Below, one piece after another: positions 49,665-57,456 of a stretch of 64,000 bases of DNA; within the stretch, counting starts at the first letter, position 1, and every line of letters begins with the position of its first letter. The notes under the pieces were generated by a model. That model was not told where the DNA came from. It worked only from the letters and a program-made list of their open reading frames with translations, and searched no databases. Made by a program: the position numbers and the translations under genes. The stretch is from Clostridiaceae bacterium (GTDB taxonomy: Bacteria; Bacillota; Clostridia; Lachnospirales; Lachnospiraceae): NCBI GenBank assembly GCA_902363735.1, contig CABJBA010000007.1:1-64000 (forward strand), in the 5' to 3' direction.

Positions 49665-50261
49665 CTACATTTTTAAATCCTTATCTATAACTTTATAAAC
49701 TCTTTTTAAAATCATGAGCATGTTCATTAACATTACAAATGCAAGATAATATATAAGTATACTACTATAGAGATCGTAGCTTTGAGCAAATAATTCTATG
49801 AAACACATAATCAAGATTGCGACACTGATTAAAATTTCAAACATGATAGAATAATAGGTTTCTTCAAGTACTCTAGTAGATACTAATGCTTCAGATGCCG
49901 TATAACTTTTATCATATTTAACTTTTTTGTGCATATCGAGAATAAAAATTAATAACGTAAAAAACATAGAAGTCAGTATAGAAACTATGATAGTTAAAAT
50001 GTTTACTACTGTATCATCTAATTTTCTAATCTGCACCAATGACAATGAAATTAGAAAAGGAACAATGAAATATAGAAATATCGATATCTTTGAGATTTTG
50101 CCATTCGAACCTTTAAAGCATTTGAAATGATTACTAATGATATCAAAACAATTAAGGTATTTCTTTTTAAACACAAATCTCCCAATAGCTAACACTATTA
50201 TCGAAATTACTAGCAGTCCATATGGACTTATGGCTATTTTTACAATTTCCATTATCCCCAT
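49665..50261 (-). CDS. Multi-pass membrane protein, putative effector of pair
   Basis: 198 residues with about five membrane segments: GLLVISIIVLAIGRFVF, ISIFLYFIVPFLISLSL, VVNILTIIVSILTSMFFTLLIFIL, IMFEILISVAILIMCFIELF and SILIYYLAFVMLMNMLMIL. A cytoplasmic charged loop (DMHKKVKYDKSYTASEALVSTRVLEETYY) lies after the third. I recognise no family. It is encoded 13 bp after a soluble protein gene, forms a two-gene unit with it, and is flanked by terminators. Confidence 0.6.
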   Translation of the reverse strand: MGIMEIVKIAISPYGLLVISIIVLAIGRFVFKKKYLNCFDIISNHFKCFKGSNGKISKISIFLYFIVPFLISLSLVQIRKLDDTVVNILTIIVSILTSMFFTLLIFILDMHKKVKYDKSYTASEALVSTRVLEETYYSIMFEILISVAILIMCFIELFAQSYDLYSSILIYYLAFVMLMNMLMILKRVYKVIDKDLKM

Positions 50262-50274
50262 CTCTCTTTCACCA

Positions 50275-51228
50275 CTACTCTAATAGCAACAACCCTTTAG
50301 CTCTCAAATAAAACTCTGCAGTTTCCTTCATAATTTCTGTCAAACTTTCAAAAATAGGATTTCCATTATCAACAGCTACTTCATCTGTTATATCTTCAGC
50401 AGCAATAATATTGTCCAAATTTCTCATACTAATTGTTTTTGATCTTTTCCCAAGTTTAAAATCTAATTTAAGATCGTCAATCTCAAAGTTTTCAATACTA
50501 ACTATTTCATCAAATCGTTTAGTTCCTGACATACATTCCCTGATAGCGTCTATCTTATGTCGTATAAAACCTCTTGGTTTCTTAATTACTCTCTCTTCAA
50601 TCGTCCCCTTAACACCAGTATCAACACCTAATCTTTCGGCCATCTCATCAGGTATGCCATATCTTATTAAGCGTAAAGACTGGAGTATTCCATCATTTAA
50701 GTATCGATCCATATAAACTTTGGGGACGATGGCCCCCATCACAACTCTGAGATTTGTATTTATAGATTTTAGATAACTATCAATCTTTTTTTTCATAAGT
50801 GTTGTAATTCCATTTCGGCCAAGTGATTGAAACGAAATTACACCTCCAGTAAATGATCCACAAGGTACCATTATGCAACAGCCAAAGGGCAATACGTCTG
50901 CTTGGCTCACTCCACGATGGTATGTGGTCTTTCCAGTTTTACTTTCAACAATTTCTGATTCCGTACCATACTCTCCAGTCTTTATTCTGAGAAATAATGC
51001 ATCGTAAATATCTTGGCCTTGAGAATTTTTTACTTTTTCTTTTCTAATTTCGTCATACGTAAACACAGATTCATCTGATGAATCATCTTCGTATATTCTA
51101 TAATTATTTCTTGCAAATTCCTCTATAATATCGATAAGCGACTTACCATATATGTTATGCAACTCATATTCTAAGCTTGCATTATCCCTAACATTTATTC
51201 CATACGTAGTCAAACCTATACTTTTCAT
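50275..51228 (-). CDS. Soluble partner of the membrane protein, RexA-like layout
   Basis: About 317 residues, no signal or membrane segment. A central mixed alpha/beta part (QADVLPFGCCIMVPCGSFTGGVISFQSLGRNGITTLMKKKIDSYLKS) is followed by basic and charged helices (IKKPRGFIRHKIDAIRECM) and a C-terminal amphipathic region. The ATG at 51228 follows GGGGGA. A cytosolic sensor-type protein coupled to a multi-pass membrane protein inside a prophage recalls lambda RexA-RexB. I see only similarity in layout and weak resemblance in the central segment, not proven homology. Confidence 0.55.
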   Translation of the reverse strand: MKSIGLTTYGINVRDNASLEYELHNIYGKSLIDIIEEFARNNYRIYEDDSSDESVFTYDEIRKEKVKNSQGQDIYDALFLRIKTGEYGTESEIVESKTGKTTYHRGVSQADVLPFGCCIMVPCGSFTGGVISFQSLGRNGITTLMKKKIDSYLKSINTNLRVVMGAIVPKVYMDRYLNDGILQSLRLIRYGIPDEMAERLGVDTGVKGTIEERVIKKPRGFIRHKIDAIRECMSGTKRFDEIVSIENFEIDDLKLDFKLGKRSKTISMRNLDNIIAAEDITDEVAVDNGNPIFESLTEIMKETAEFYLRAKGLLLLE

Positions 51229-51243
51229 CACAAATTCCCCCAT

Positions 51244-51516
51244 TTCGACATTTTTCTTTAATTATATCACATGTCTACAGGGAAAATATTCCAAAAAATA
51301 ATAGCCTGCTATGTACAATTAGCATAGAACATATGTTCTTTTTTGTAAAATACATATTAGTTATGGCTACCATTCCTTGGTATAAATAAAAGACACCCTA
51401 TCTCTAGGATGTCTTTATGTGCCCGGAAAAGTCTGGGGGAGAGTATAAACCGGGCCAATCAGCCGCCAAGTTGTTACACTTGGCAGCCGTCAAAGTTATG
51501 CCGTTGCTTTAATGTC
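51244..51516. other. Intergenic region with terminators and hairpins
   Basis: No gene is seen. AAAGACA...TGTCTTT (51388-51418) is a bidirectional terminator. GCCAAG...CTTGGC (51464-51485) and GCCCGG...CCGGGC (51421-51456) are further hairpins in the 3' region of the collar gene. The promoter of the pair at 50.3-51.2 kb must lie in 51240-51380. Confidence 0.5.
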
Positions 51517-52083
51517 TTATTCATACTTAATACAATAAAGGACAGCTGTATTAGTTGGCCTACTCGTAAAACCCTCATCATGAGGCCAATTTGCGGCTAA
51601 GTCACCTGAAATACTCGCCCTTGATGTATATCCATTACTTACACTTATGGCTTTGTCTACATTATTTGGAGTATTAATTCCGTCCAGTTGTTTTCTATAT
51701 ATCCAAAATTTATTTGTATTATCTCCTCCAAAAAATGGAATGTTTGTAGCACCTTGATGTACACCTACAGCTTCACCTGTTCCGGAATCTCTTGTTCCAG
51801 TTCCAGTTCCTCTTAAAAATTCACCTCTCAAATCTGGTAAGGCAAAGGTTGTAATTCCGTCACCTCCGAAAAAATTCACTGCTCCAAATTCACTCCCGAT
51901 TTGCTGGGCTAGCTGAAGATAATCAGCTATATTGAATTCTGCTCCATCGCATACCATGTAATGATCGGGCGCCTTGGTTCCCATATATGAGATTACAGTT
52001 CCAACGGGTGTGCTATCACCGTCCTTACCATTGCCACAACACCCACAGTTGATGGTAATACAACTTTTTTTATCTTTACACAT
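51517..52083 (-). CDS. Tail-collar domain protein (tail tip)
   Basis: About 188 residues from the ATG at 52083, after AAAGAGGT. The N-terminus has CKDKKSCITINCGCCGNG, a Cys-rich, possibly metal-binding head. The phage tail collar domain follows: PVGTVISYMGTKAPDHYMVCDGAEFNIADYLQLAQQIGSEFGAVN and TFALPDLRGEFLRGTG. The C-terminus is beta-rich. It is a tail-fibre tip protein located far from the main tail module. Confidence 0.82.
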   Translation of the reverse strand: MCKDKKSCITINCGCCGNGKDGDSTPVGTVISYMGTKAPDHYMVCDGAEFNIADYLQLAQQIGSEFGAVNFFGGDGITTFALPDLRGEFLRGTGTGTRDSGTGEAVGVHQGATNIPFFGGDNTNKFWIYRKQLDGINTPNNVDKAISVSNGYTSRASISGDLAANWPHDEGFTSRPTNTAVLYCIKYE

Positions 52084-52193
52084 ATAATTTACCTCTTTTT
52101 TGTTTTTAATAATTTTCTGATCAAGATTCAGACAAATGCTAAATTTATAGGGGCTGCACACCGCCATACTTGTGTATAGCAGCCGTTCGAGTA

Positions 52194-52601
52194 TCACTGT
52201 TTTGTGTATTCGATAACTACATAGGCTGTAGCTCCCGCATAGCTGGCTTGAGTACCTAACAAATGATATCCTATATCCCCTGTTACATTACTATAAGCCA
52301 TGTTTACTGCAGAGCTTAAGCCATCGGTTTTATTGTACGATGTCTGTAGCGTAATTTGAATATCGTTATTATTGTCACTCATATTTCCGTACAAATTGAC
52401 CATACGATCAATCTTAAGACCAGAAACATTTGCAAATTTTAATCCATTTCCGCTTTGGTTAGCAAGTTTTCCAGAAATCACCTTTCTATAAATCGGTTTG
52501 CCATCAATCCATGTGCCGCATACTGTCTCCTCCGTGGAATACACATTTTCTGTACCGCACTTATCACAACTTACCAGCTGTAAACAAAATCTATCTGACA
52601 T
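52194..52601 (-). CDS. Probable tail-fibre tip protein
   Basis: 135 residues. It begins with a CDKC/C cysteine cluster (CLQLVSCDKCGTENVYSTEETVCG). The phrase GTWIDGKPIYRKVISG is frequent in phage fibre-tip proteins of Firmicutes, and the rest is Asn/Ser/Thr-rich beta strand (LQTSYNKTDGLSSAVNMAYSN). It shares the Cys-rich N-terminus theme with the collar gene that follows it. A structural role is inferred. Confidence 0.6.
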   Translation of the reverse strand: MSDRFCLQLVSCDKCGTENVYSTEETVCGTWIDGKPIYRKVISGKLANQSGNGLKFANVSGLKIDRMVNLYGNMSDNNNDIQITLQTSYNKTDGLSSAVNMAYSNVTGDIGYHLLGTQASYAGATAYVVIEYTKQ

Positions 52602-52703
52602 AACTTTTCCTCCTCAGTTCTATATATTTTCCAGATTTATCTAGTTCTGGATAATAATAAAATATCATATTGACTTGTCCCGTGAGTACCGCACTTGTTG
52701 AAA

Positions 52704-53111
52704 TTATTTCTTTTGACTTAATAGCCAGTAGAACTTTTTACGTCGTTCGTAGTACATGGTGCGCCCACATGGTATATCCATTACCATTTTTAGATAATAA
52801 TATGTTACATCTTCCTGCGTCACTGCTTTAAGCAAATACTGATAAATATCTGGATCAGCTTCAATGGCTGTCTGCTCTATCAACCGGCAATTCTGTTCCA
52901 ACATAACCCGCCTGATTGCCAGCTGCTGGGTAGCGTCCCTGCCGTTATGGCTGGTAGGCATGTCGGTAATTTCCATGGCCCCCACTGTATCTGTCTTATA
53001 TTTCAGTTCATCCTTCCACTCTCCATACTGCAGACACCAGTAATATAATTCCCAGAAACGATTTTTACTGATTCCATATTTGCTATGGTTCAATGGTCTT
53101 ACATTTCCCAC
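52704..53111 (-). CDS. ArpU/RinA-like late transcription regulator
   Basis: 135 residues from a GTG (53111) behind AGGGAGGTGA. The sequence VRPLNHSKYGISKNRFWELYYWCLQYGEWKDELKY opens the family; the C-terminal KMVMDIPCGRTMYYERRKKFYWLLSQK is a sigma-4-like helix-turn-helix of the ArpU/RinA class, which activates late phage genes. Position between replication and packaging modules fits that role. Confidence 0.7.
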   Translation of the reverse strand: MGNVRPLNHSKYGISKNRFWELYYWCLQYGEWKDELKYKTDTVGAMEITDMPTSHNGRDATQQLAIRRVMLEQNCRLIEQTAIEADPDIYQYLLKAVTQEDVTYYYLKMVMDIPCGRTMYYERRKKFYWLLSQKK

Positions 53112-53115
53112 TCCG

Positions 53116-53364
53116 TCACCTCCCTGCTGTCAATATCCTCACTCTAACCTTGTCCCACTCCTTAAGCAGAGGTTCCTTCCTGGTCTTCCCGGCTCCCTCA
53201 CACACCACCTCAAATACGTACCGACCTTTATACAGCAAGCCGGTATCTGCATAATTCGTAACGGAATTCTGAGGAATCTTTAAGAGGTCCGCTATCTCTC
53301 TGGAACTATACTCGCCGATCTTTGTTCCTTCTGCGTACATCGCATACAGTTTCTTAGCTGCCAT
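53116..53364 (-). CDS. Small helix-turn-helix protein
   Basis: 82 residues from the ATG at 53364, after AGGGAGGCCGAG. KKLYAMYAEGTKIGEYSSREIADLLKIPQNSVTNYADTGLLYKGRYVFE is a helix-turn-helix with a short wing. It starts inside a TAATG overlap with the zinc-ribbon gene before it and ends 4 bp before the ArpU-like gene. A regulatory role is likely. Confidence 0.7.
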   Translation of the reverse strand: MAAKKLYAMYAEGTKIGEYSSREIADLLKIPQNSVTNYADTGLLYKGRYVFEVVCEGAGKTRKEPLLKEWDKVRVRILTAGR

Positions 53365-53525
53365 TAAACTCGGCCTCCCTTCACCTTCGGCTGGTACAAA
53401 TCTTCTACAGAAAGCAACCACCCTCCACGCTCACAAGTACATCTTTCCTGATCTGTTTTAGGAGGATATAACTTTCCGCAGCATGGGCATTTCTTATTGC
53501 GAAACATTGTTTCTGTCTTTTTCAT
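53364..53525 (-). CDS. Small zinc-ribbon protein
   Basis: 53 residues: FRNKKCPCCGKLYPPKTDQERCTCERGGWLL gives a CxxC...CxC zinc ribbon. GGAGCGGGAG precedes the ATG at 53525. It overlaps the preceding gene by 32 bp and shares a TAATG with the next, so it sits firmly in the operon. Its function is unknown; such proteins often bind DNA or RNA. Confidence 0.65.
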   Translation of the reverse strand: MKKTETMFRNKKCPCCGKLYPPKTDQERCTCERGGWLLSVEDLYQPKVKGGRV

Positions 53526-53742
53526 CTTTCTCCCGCTCCTTCCTTACCCTGATATACGCCGCCGTACAGGCCGGAGAGGTCCGCAGATTCGGATCAGGGC
53601 ATAAACTTGTATATGCATAAGGCGGCATTGTCGCTGAGAAGGTCTGAGGCCTTGGCCCCTTTATCGACTTGGCAGCTTCCGCCATGGTAATTCTATGTAT
53701 CTGCGCCTGTTCCTGTCGGCGCTCTTTTGATGATTTTCTCAA
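53494..53742 (-). CDS. Unknown phage protein
   Basis: 82 residues from a TTG (53742) with AGGAGGGAAAGA upstream. It is basic at both ends (MRKSSKERRQEQAQIHR; RVRKEREKDEKDRNN) with a Pro/Tyr-rich centre. I recognise no family. It is the first gene of the small-gene block that leads to the ArpU-like regulator. Confidence 0.6.
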   Translation of the reverse strand: MRKSSKERRQEQAQIHRITMAEAAKSIKGPRPQTFSATMPPYAYTSLCPDPNLRTSPACTAAYIRVRKEREKDEKDRNNVSQ

Positions 53743-53763
53743 TCTTTCCCTCCTTTTGGCAAT

Positions 53764-53800
53764 AAAAAACCAACTACCGAATGTTGATAGTTGGTTTTTT
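53764..53800. terminator. Bidirectional terminator
   Basis: AAAAAACCAACTA and TAGTTGGTTTTTT are perfectly complementary around an 11-nt loop. It ends the Mrr-type gene and isolates it from the genes below. Confidence 0.85.
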
Positions 53801-53831
53801 TCTCATGCATGTGTTCTGTATTGCTCATCAC

Positions 53832-54644
53832 TTATATTTCTTTGCTGAAAAGCCTTCGTTCTCCATTAAGCACATCAATCATGATTGCTTTTGATATTGT
53901 ATTACCCTCAATCTTTACTTCTTCATTTGATATTATAATATCATACGTATATCTTATGGCATTAATTTTTAGAGGTTTTTGTCCCGGAATGTATACAAAT
54001 GATTCCTTAAAAGCAAATTCTTGAGTTATGCCAGTCTCAGCTTTTTTACTTAATAATTCGAGTTGCTTTTCAAGTTCAAACAAGTTCGTATTTACTTCAC
54101 CTTTTTCATCTTTAATTAAAACATCGCTTGTTAATGCAGATAATTCTATAGATATTTTCTGATCACCATATTTATTTTTATACCAATCCAAATCACAAAC
54201 AAATTCTCTATTCGTAATTTTTTTACTATGAAACTGAATGTTTAATACGATTTCTCTTATTCTTCCCGTCCAATCAGAAGCTTTAGGATAGCGCAGTTCC
54301 TTTAAGGTTATATTGTAAAATCTGGCAAAATCAATAGCCCCTTTTTGAAATCCATTCTTTGAAATAAATATTCCCTTAACATCTCCAATATCCGAAAGCA
54401 CTCCATAAAAATCGCGAAGTTTTCCTATGGAAACTGGATTTGAATAGTTTTTACACTCAATAACTACTTTATGTATTTCTCCCATAAATGAAAATTCATA
54501 ATAGACATCAATTTGATGTTTCTGTCCTGATCTACCAACCATTTTTACGTCATGTTTAACTTTTATGGTATTAGAATCGTTATCATTTGCCAATGTTTGG
54601 AATATATCCTGAACCAGAAATTCATATTCTAAATTTTCATTCAT
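53832..54644 (-). CDS. Mrr-type restriction endonuclease
   Basis: About 270 residues from the ATG at 54644, after TTGGAGGAC. The N-terminal half has the PD-(D/E)xK core of Mrr: QIDVYYEF (Asp46) and VVIECKNYSNPVSIGKLRDFYGVLSDIG with E63-C64-K65, then KGIFISKNGFQKGAIDFA. The C-terminal half is unrecognised, perhaps target recognition. It has no methylase partner, as in type IV or anti-phage Mrr enzymes. It stands as an isolated unit, bounded by a terminator, and is lower in GC than its neighbours. Defence against other phages is likely. Confidence 0.8.
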   Translation of the reverse strand: MNENLEYEFLVQDIFQTLANDNDSNTIKVKHDVKMVGRSGQKHQIDVYYEFSFMGEIHKVVIECKNYSNPVSIGKLRDFYGVLSDIGDVKGIFISKNGFQKGAIDFARFYNITLKELRYPKASDWTGRIREIVLNIQFHSKKITNREFVCDLDWYKNKYGDQKISIELSALTSDVLIKDEKGEVNTNLFELEKQLELLSKKAETGITQEFAFKESFVYIPGQKPLKINAIRYTYDIIISNEEVKIEGNTISKAIMIDVLNGERRLFSKEI

Positions 54645-54807
54645 AAGACTGTCCTCCAATAACTAATCTTTTTATATTTTATCACATTAGAAAGAAAAAC
54701 TATATATGCCTTACTTGAAAATTGAAGTAATCTTTAAGAAGAAAGTTGACTGGTTTACCAACTATCATATTCGATTGTCAATGTACTATTTATCTATCTT
54801 GTAAATT

Positions 54808-56040
54808 CTAATTTTCTGGAACTACTCCGGGATAATCAGCAAGTGTAAATTGTCCTGGTATTCGTTCGTTATTCTCTGGAACCTCGTTCCATTTATTTTC
54901 CCAACCAACTCCTATGTAATCCAGCACCTTGCCCCAGCCGAATCTCTCACCGGTTTCTTTATCTACACAACATCTGTACATCCAGAACTCCCATTCCTTT
55001 AGATTCCGTTCTCTCAGCTTATCAAACCTATGAGGACGCTTTTCCAGGTGGATACCAAAACCACACATGCTACAGCCAGTACGCTGAGCCCCGGTAGTAT
55101 AAAGCAATCCCTTCTCATTCTTCTCTATAGAGCCGTAAATTTCTGGTATGATTGATTCAGGGAAAGAGTCTCCTTCCTTAAGCCGGCCTTCTTTTCTTGC
55201 CTGTTCTTCTGCCTTTTCTCTTACGCCGTTCTTCCATTCCTTATCCATTTCTAAGCCAAGCCGCAGGATGTCATCTCTCAAAAATGGTGCAAATGGTGCG
55301 CTGCGGATCACTGTCTTTCCAAAGTAGTTACACCCATGATCTATAAGGGCCTCTTCCCTCTGACCTCCCTCACTTGCCATCAGGCCAAGGAAAGGACGGC
55401 TTTTATGCTCTCTGGCCCATTTATCGCAAGGCTGTTCCTTCATGAATAGACAGCACTTGTTTGAAACAAGGAAATCCGGTATCTGGTAATTTACACCCTC
55501 GTTCTCATTTTCATATCCTCCAAACTTGTTTAACCACTTTTGCGGCAACTTCATGCGGCTGTTCTTCGCAAAATGTCCTTGCGCTCCGCATTCCCCTGTA
55601 ATGATTGCGTGGCGAACAGTCTTATTCTTCTCTGTAGGGTGTTGGAGCGTATCAATGCGTCCGGCTATCTTTTTTGATATGACCGGAAACCCTACCTCAT
55701 TTAAAACTTCTACCTTTGATTTCCCCGGCGCAATAGATATAATTCCTAAGGCCTTATGTATTCTTCTAATACTGCCATCTTCCAAAGAAGATACCGACAC
55801 GGCCGGAACATCTATCCCTATGCTCTTAAGCCACAAATACAAGATTATACTGTCAAGGCCTCCTACGCTTACATGGGCATTTAATTCCCGTTGATCCAAT
55901 TCTGCTATAAACTCATGGGCTCTCTGCTCTGCCCGTTTAATCTTCACCTCATAGAGGAGATTCTGCATTGCAGTAAACTGTGCCCTCTTTTTCTTTTTTT
56001 CTGCTTTCCACTCTTCTGTGGTCAATTCTTTCTTTTCCAT
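54808..56040 (-). CDS. PAPS reductase-family protein
   Basis: 410 residues. The PP-loop reads VSVGGLDS (residues 57-64), where most relatives have SGGxDS; LYLWLKSIGI, GLMASEGGQRE and the Cys cluster CCLFMKEQPC / CSMCGFG follow. Phages of clostridia often carry such PAPS reductase-like or DndC-like genes. The reaction is unknown; nucleotide binding is likely and a metal or Fe-S site at the cysteines is possible. It is the last gene of the early operon before the Mrr-type gene. Confidence 0.8.
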   Translation of the reverse strand: MEKKELTTEEWKAEKKKKRAQFTAMQNLLYEVKIKRAEQRAHEFIAELDQRELNAHVSVGGLDSIILYLWLKSIGIDVPAVSVSSLEDGSIRRIHKALGIISIAPGKSKVEVLNEVGFPVISKKIAGRIDTLQHPTEKNKTVRHAIITGECGAQGHFAKNSRMKLPQKWLNKFGGYENENEGVNYQIPDFLVSNKCCLFMKEQPCDKWAREHKSRPFLGLMASEGGQREEALIDHGCNYFGKTVIRSAPFAPFLRDDILRLGLEMDKEWKNGVREKAEEQARKEGRLKEGDSFPESIIPEIYGSIEKNEKGLLYTTGAQRTGCSMCGFGIHLEKRPHRFDKLRERNLKEWEFWMYRCCVDKETGERFGWGKVLDYIGVGWENKWNEVPENNERIPGQFTLADYPGVVPEN

Positions 56041-56114
56041 TTTTTTGAAAGGAGCCAGGATATCCTGTTACGGTGGCCACCGCTCCGCCTCCTTTCCTGT
56101 TATTCAGTTAAATC

Positions 56115-56324
56115 CTAATTCTCAGGCATTATAAATTCATTTATTCCACTTGAACTGGCCAAATAAATTTCTGCCATAACTTCCGCAGCTCTATGCGTAC
56201 TTTCATATTGCCCCAGCTCCTCGCGCTTTCTACGATTTGAATCCGGGGTACATTTTACTACAGTCGCGGATAATCCCACCTCATGAGTAAAATGTTCTTT
56301 GCCTTGCTGATCTATAATTTTCAT
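56115..56324 (-). CDS. Unknown small early protein
   Basis: 69 residues (KIIDQQGKEHFTHEVGLSATVVKCTPDSNRRKREELGQYES...), with no family that I recognise. Its start overlaps the preceding gene's stop by 4 bp, so it belongs to the early operon. Confidence 0.55.
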   Translation of the reverse strand: MKIIDQQGKEHFTHEVGLSATVVKCTPDSNRRKREELGQYESTHRAAEVMAEIYLASSSGINEFIMPEN

Positions 56325-56530
56325 TCATTCCTCCACATTCTCTGTCCCAACTCCGCTACCATTTCAGCAATCACCTGCTTCATGAAGGGATACTTCTTCA
56401 TCAGGACCACTGCCCAGGTATTCATGCGTTCCCATTCGTTCGACTGCTTCGGGACAACCTTCCCACGGTAATTGAGCCAGAACTTGTTATAAACTTCCTC
56501 AAACCCTTTCTGTACCTCCTGATCTGTCAT
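56321..56530 (-). CDS. Unknown small early protein
   Basis: About 69 residues from the ATG at 56530, after GAGTGGAAAG: MTDQEVQKGFEEVYNKFWLNYRGKVVPKQSNEWERMNTWAVVLMKKYPFMKQVIAEMVAELGQRM. Helical, without a family that I recognise. Overlaps of 4 bp with both neighbours indicate coupling. Confidence 0.6.
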   Translation of the reverse strand: MTDQEVQKGFEEVYNKFWLNYRGKVVPKQSNEWERMNTWAVVLMKKYPFMKQVIAEMVAELGQRMWRNE

Positions 56531-56946
56531 AGGCTTTCCACTCTCACATATATCCCAGGAGGATCCGCCCAAAACTTTTCTATCACCTCAGAAGCCACCT
56601 GCGCATCATCGTTCCAGAAATGCAGCTCTGTCATGACGTCCTTAAGGAGCTTAACCAGATTGTCTGTATCTGGCTTGCTGGTCTTGTATTCCCCATTCTT
56701 GTGTTTGCCAGTGACAGGGAAGCACCACTTTGTTATCAGCCTCACCGGACCAGTAAACTTCTCCTTCGGGACGCGCTGTCCCAGATGAGCCTGAAACTTC
56801 GCCCTCGCTGCTTTTAGATCGTCCGGCTCATAAAAGACCGGCTTACCATTTACCACATGTACCTGCTTCTGCTGGTGCGTCACGGTGGGGACCTTTTTCA
56901 TTGGCATAAAGAATTCAGTCTTGTTTACCATCTTCTGATCCTTCAT
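56527..56946 (-). CDS. RusA-type Holliday junction resolvase
   Basis: 139 residues. KTSKPDTDNLVKLLKDVMTELHFWNDDAQVASEVIEKFW (about 88-126) holds the conserved RusA aspartates Asp93, Asp95, Asp103 and the DD at 113-114. It cuts branched replication intermediates before packaging. It overlaps the gene before it by 32 bp. Confidence 0.9.
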   Translation of the reverse strand: MKDQKMVNKTEFFMPMKKVPTVTHQQKQVHVVNGKPVFYEPDDLKAARAKFQAHLGQRVPKEKFTGPVRLITKWCFPVTGKHKNGEYKTSKPDTDNLVKLLKDVMTELHFWNDDAQVASEVIEKFWADPPGIYVRVESL

Positions 56947-57205
56947 AGATCTTCACCTCAATTCCGCTCTTTACCATGAGCCTCACAAAATCTACGACTT
57001 GCATTGAGATTAAATGATATTCATCCTTGCCACCGATTCTCTTGCAAGGGATACTGTTAATGTATTGCCGATACTTTGAACCCCTGGGCAGTTTAAAGAC
57101 TATTGGAAGTTCAGGCATACCCCCTTGTGCATGCTGCTTAAAAATATCTATCAGTTTTTGTTGTTCTGGAAGATAACCTTTTTCAATTATCTCAATCACC
57201 TTCAA
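56915..57205 (-). CDS. Unknown early protein
   Basis: 96 residues from a TTG (57205) behind GAGGTGAAG. LPIVFKLPRGSKYRQYINSIPCKRIGGKDEYHLISMQVVDFVRLMVKSGIEVKIYEG suggests a small alpha/beta protein. I recognise no family. It directly precedes rusA. Confidence 0.55.
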   Translation of the reverse strand: MKVIEIIEKGYLPEQQKLIDIFKQHAQGGMPELPIVFKLPRGSKYRQYINSIPCKRIGGKDEYHLISMQVVDFVRLMVKSGIEVKIYEGSEDGKQD

Positions 57206-57361
57206 TCACTTCACCTCTCTAATGTGTAAAATCATTCTTGCTTTTGAAATTCGCCTTGTCATGGGGAAGGGGAAGGGACAGGGCGGGCAGTGCTTAAGCC
57301 CGTCCTTTCCTACCCCCGTGACCACGCTTGCGGGGGAAAAATATATATATTTATATATAGT

Positions 57362-57456
57362 GTTTTTTTCCGCAACGGCAAATAACATTAATTTCTGTTT
57401 TTTTCCGCACTATTTATCGTTGTTGCAGAAAACGTCTTATTCCGTTTTTTTCCGTA
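57362..57456. repeat. Three direct repeats GTTTTTTTCCGCA
   Basis: Copies lie at 57362-57374, 57397-57409 and, as GTTTTTTTCCGTA, 57444-57456, spaced 35 and 47 bp. The last falls in the final codons of the primase-helicase gene. The 57206-57436 gap otherwise holds AT-rich sequence and no gene. It could be a replication-protein binding region. Confidence 0.5.

Noticed and set aside
51421..51490. Possible tRNA or riboswitch in the hairpin-rich stretch after the collar gene.
   Set aside because: There is no cloverleaf, anticodon loop or T-loop consensus, and no riboswitch core that I recognise. It reads as 3' UTR hairpins and a terminator.
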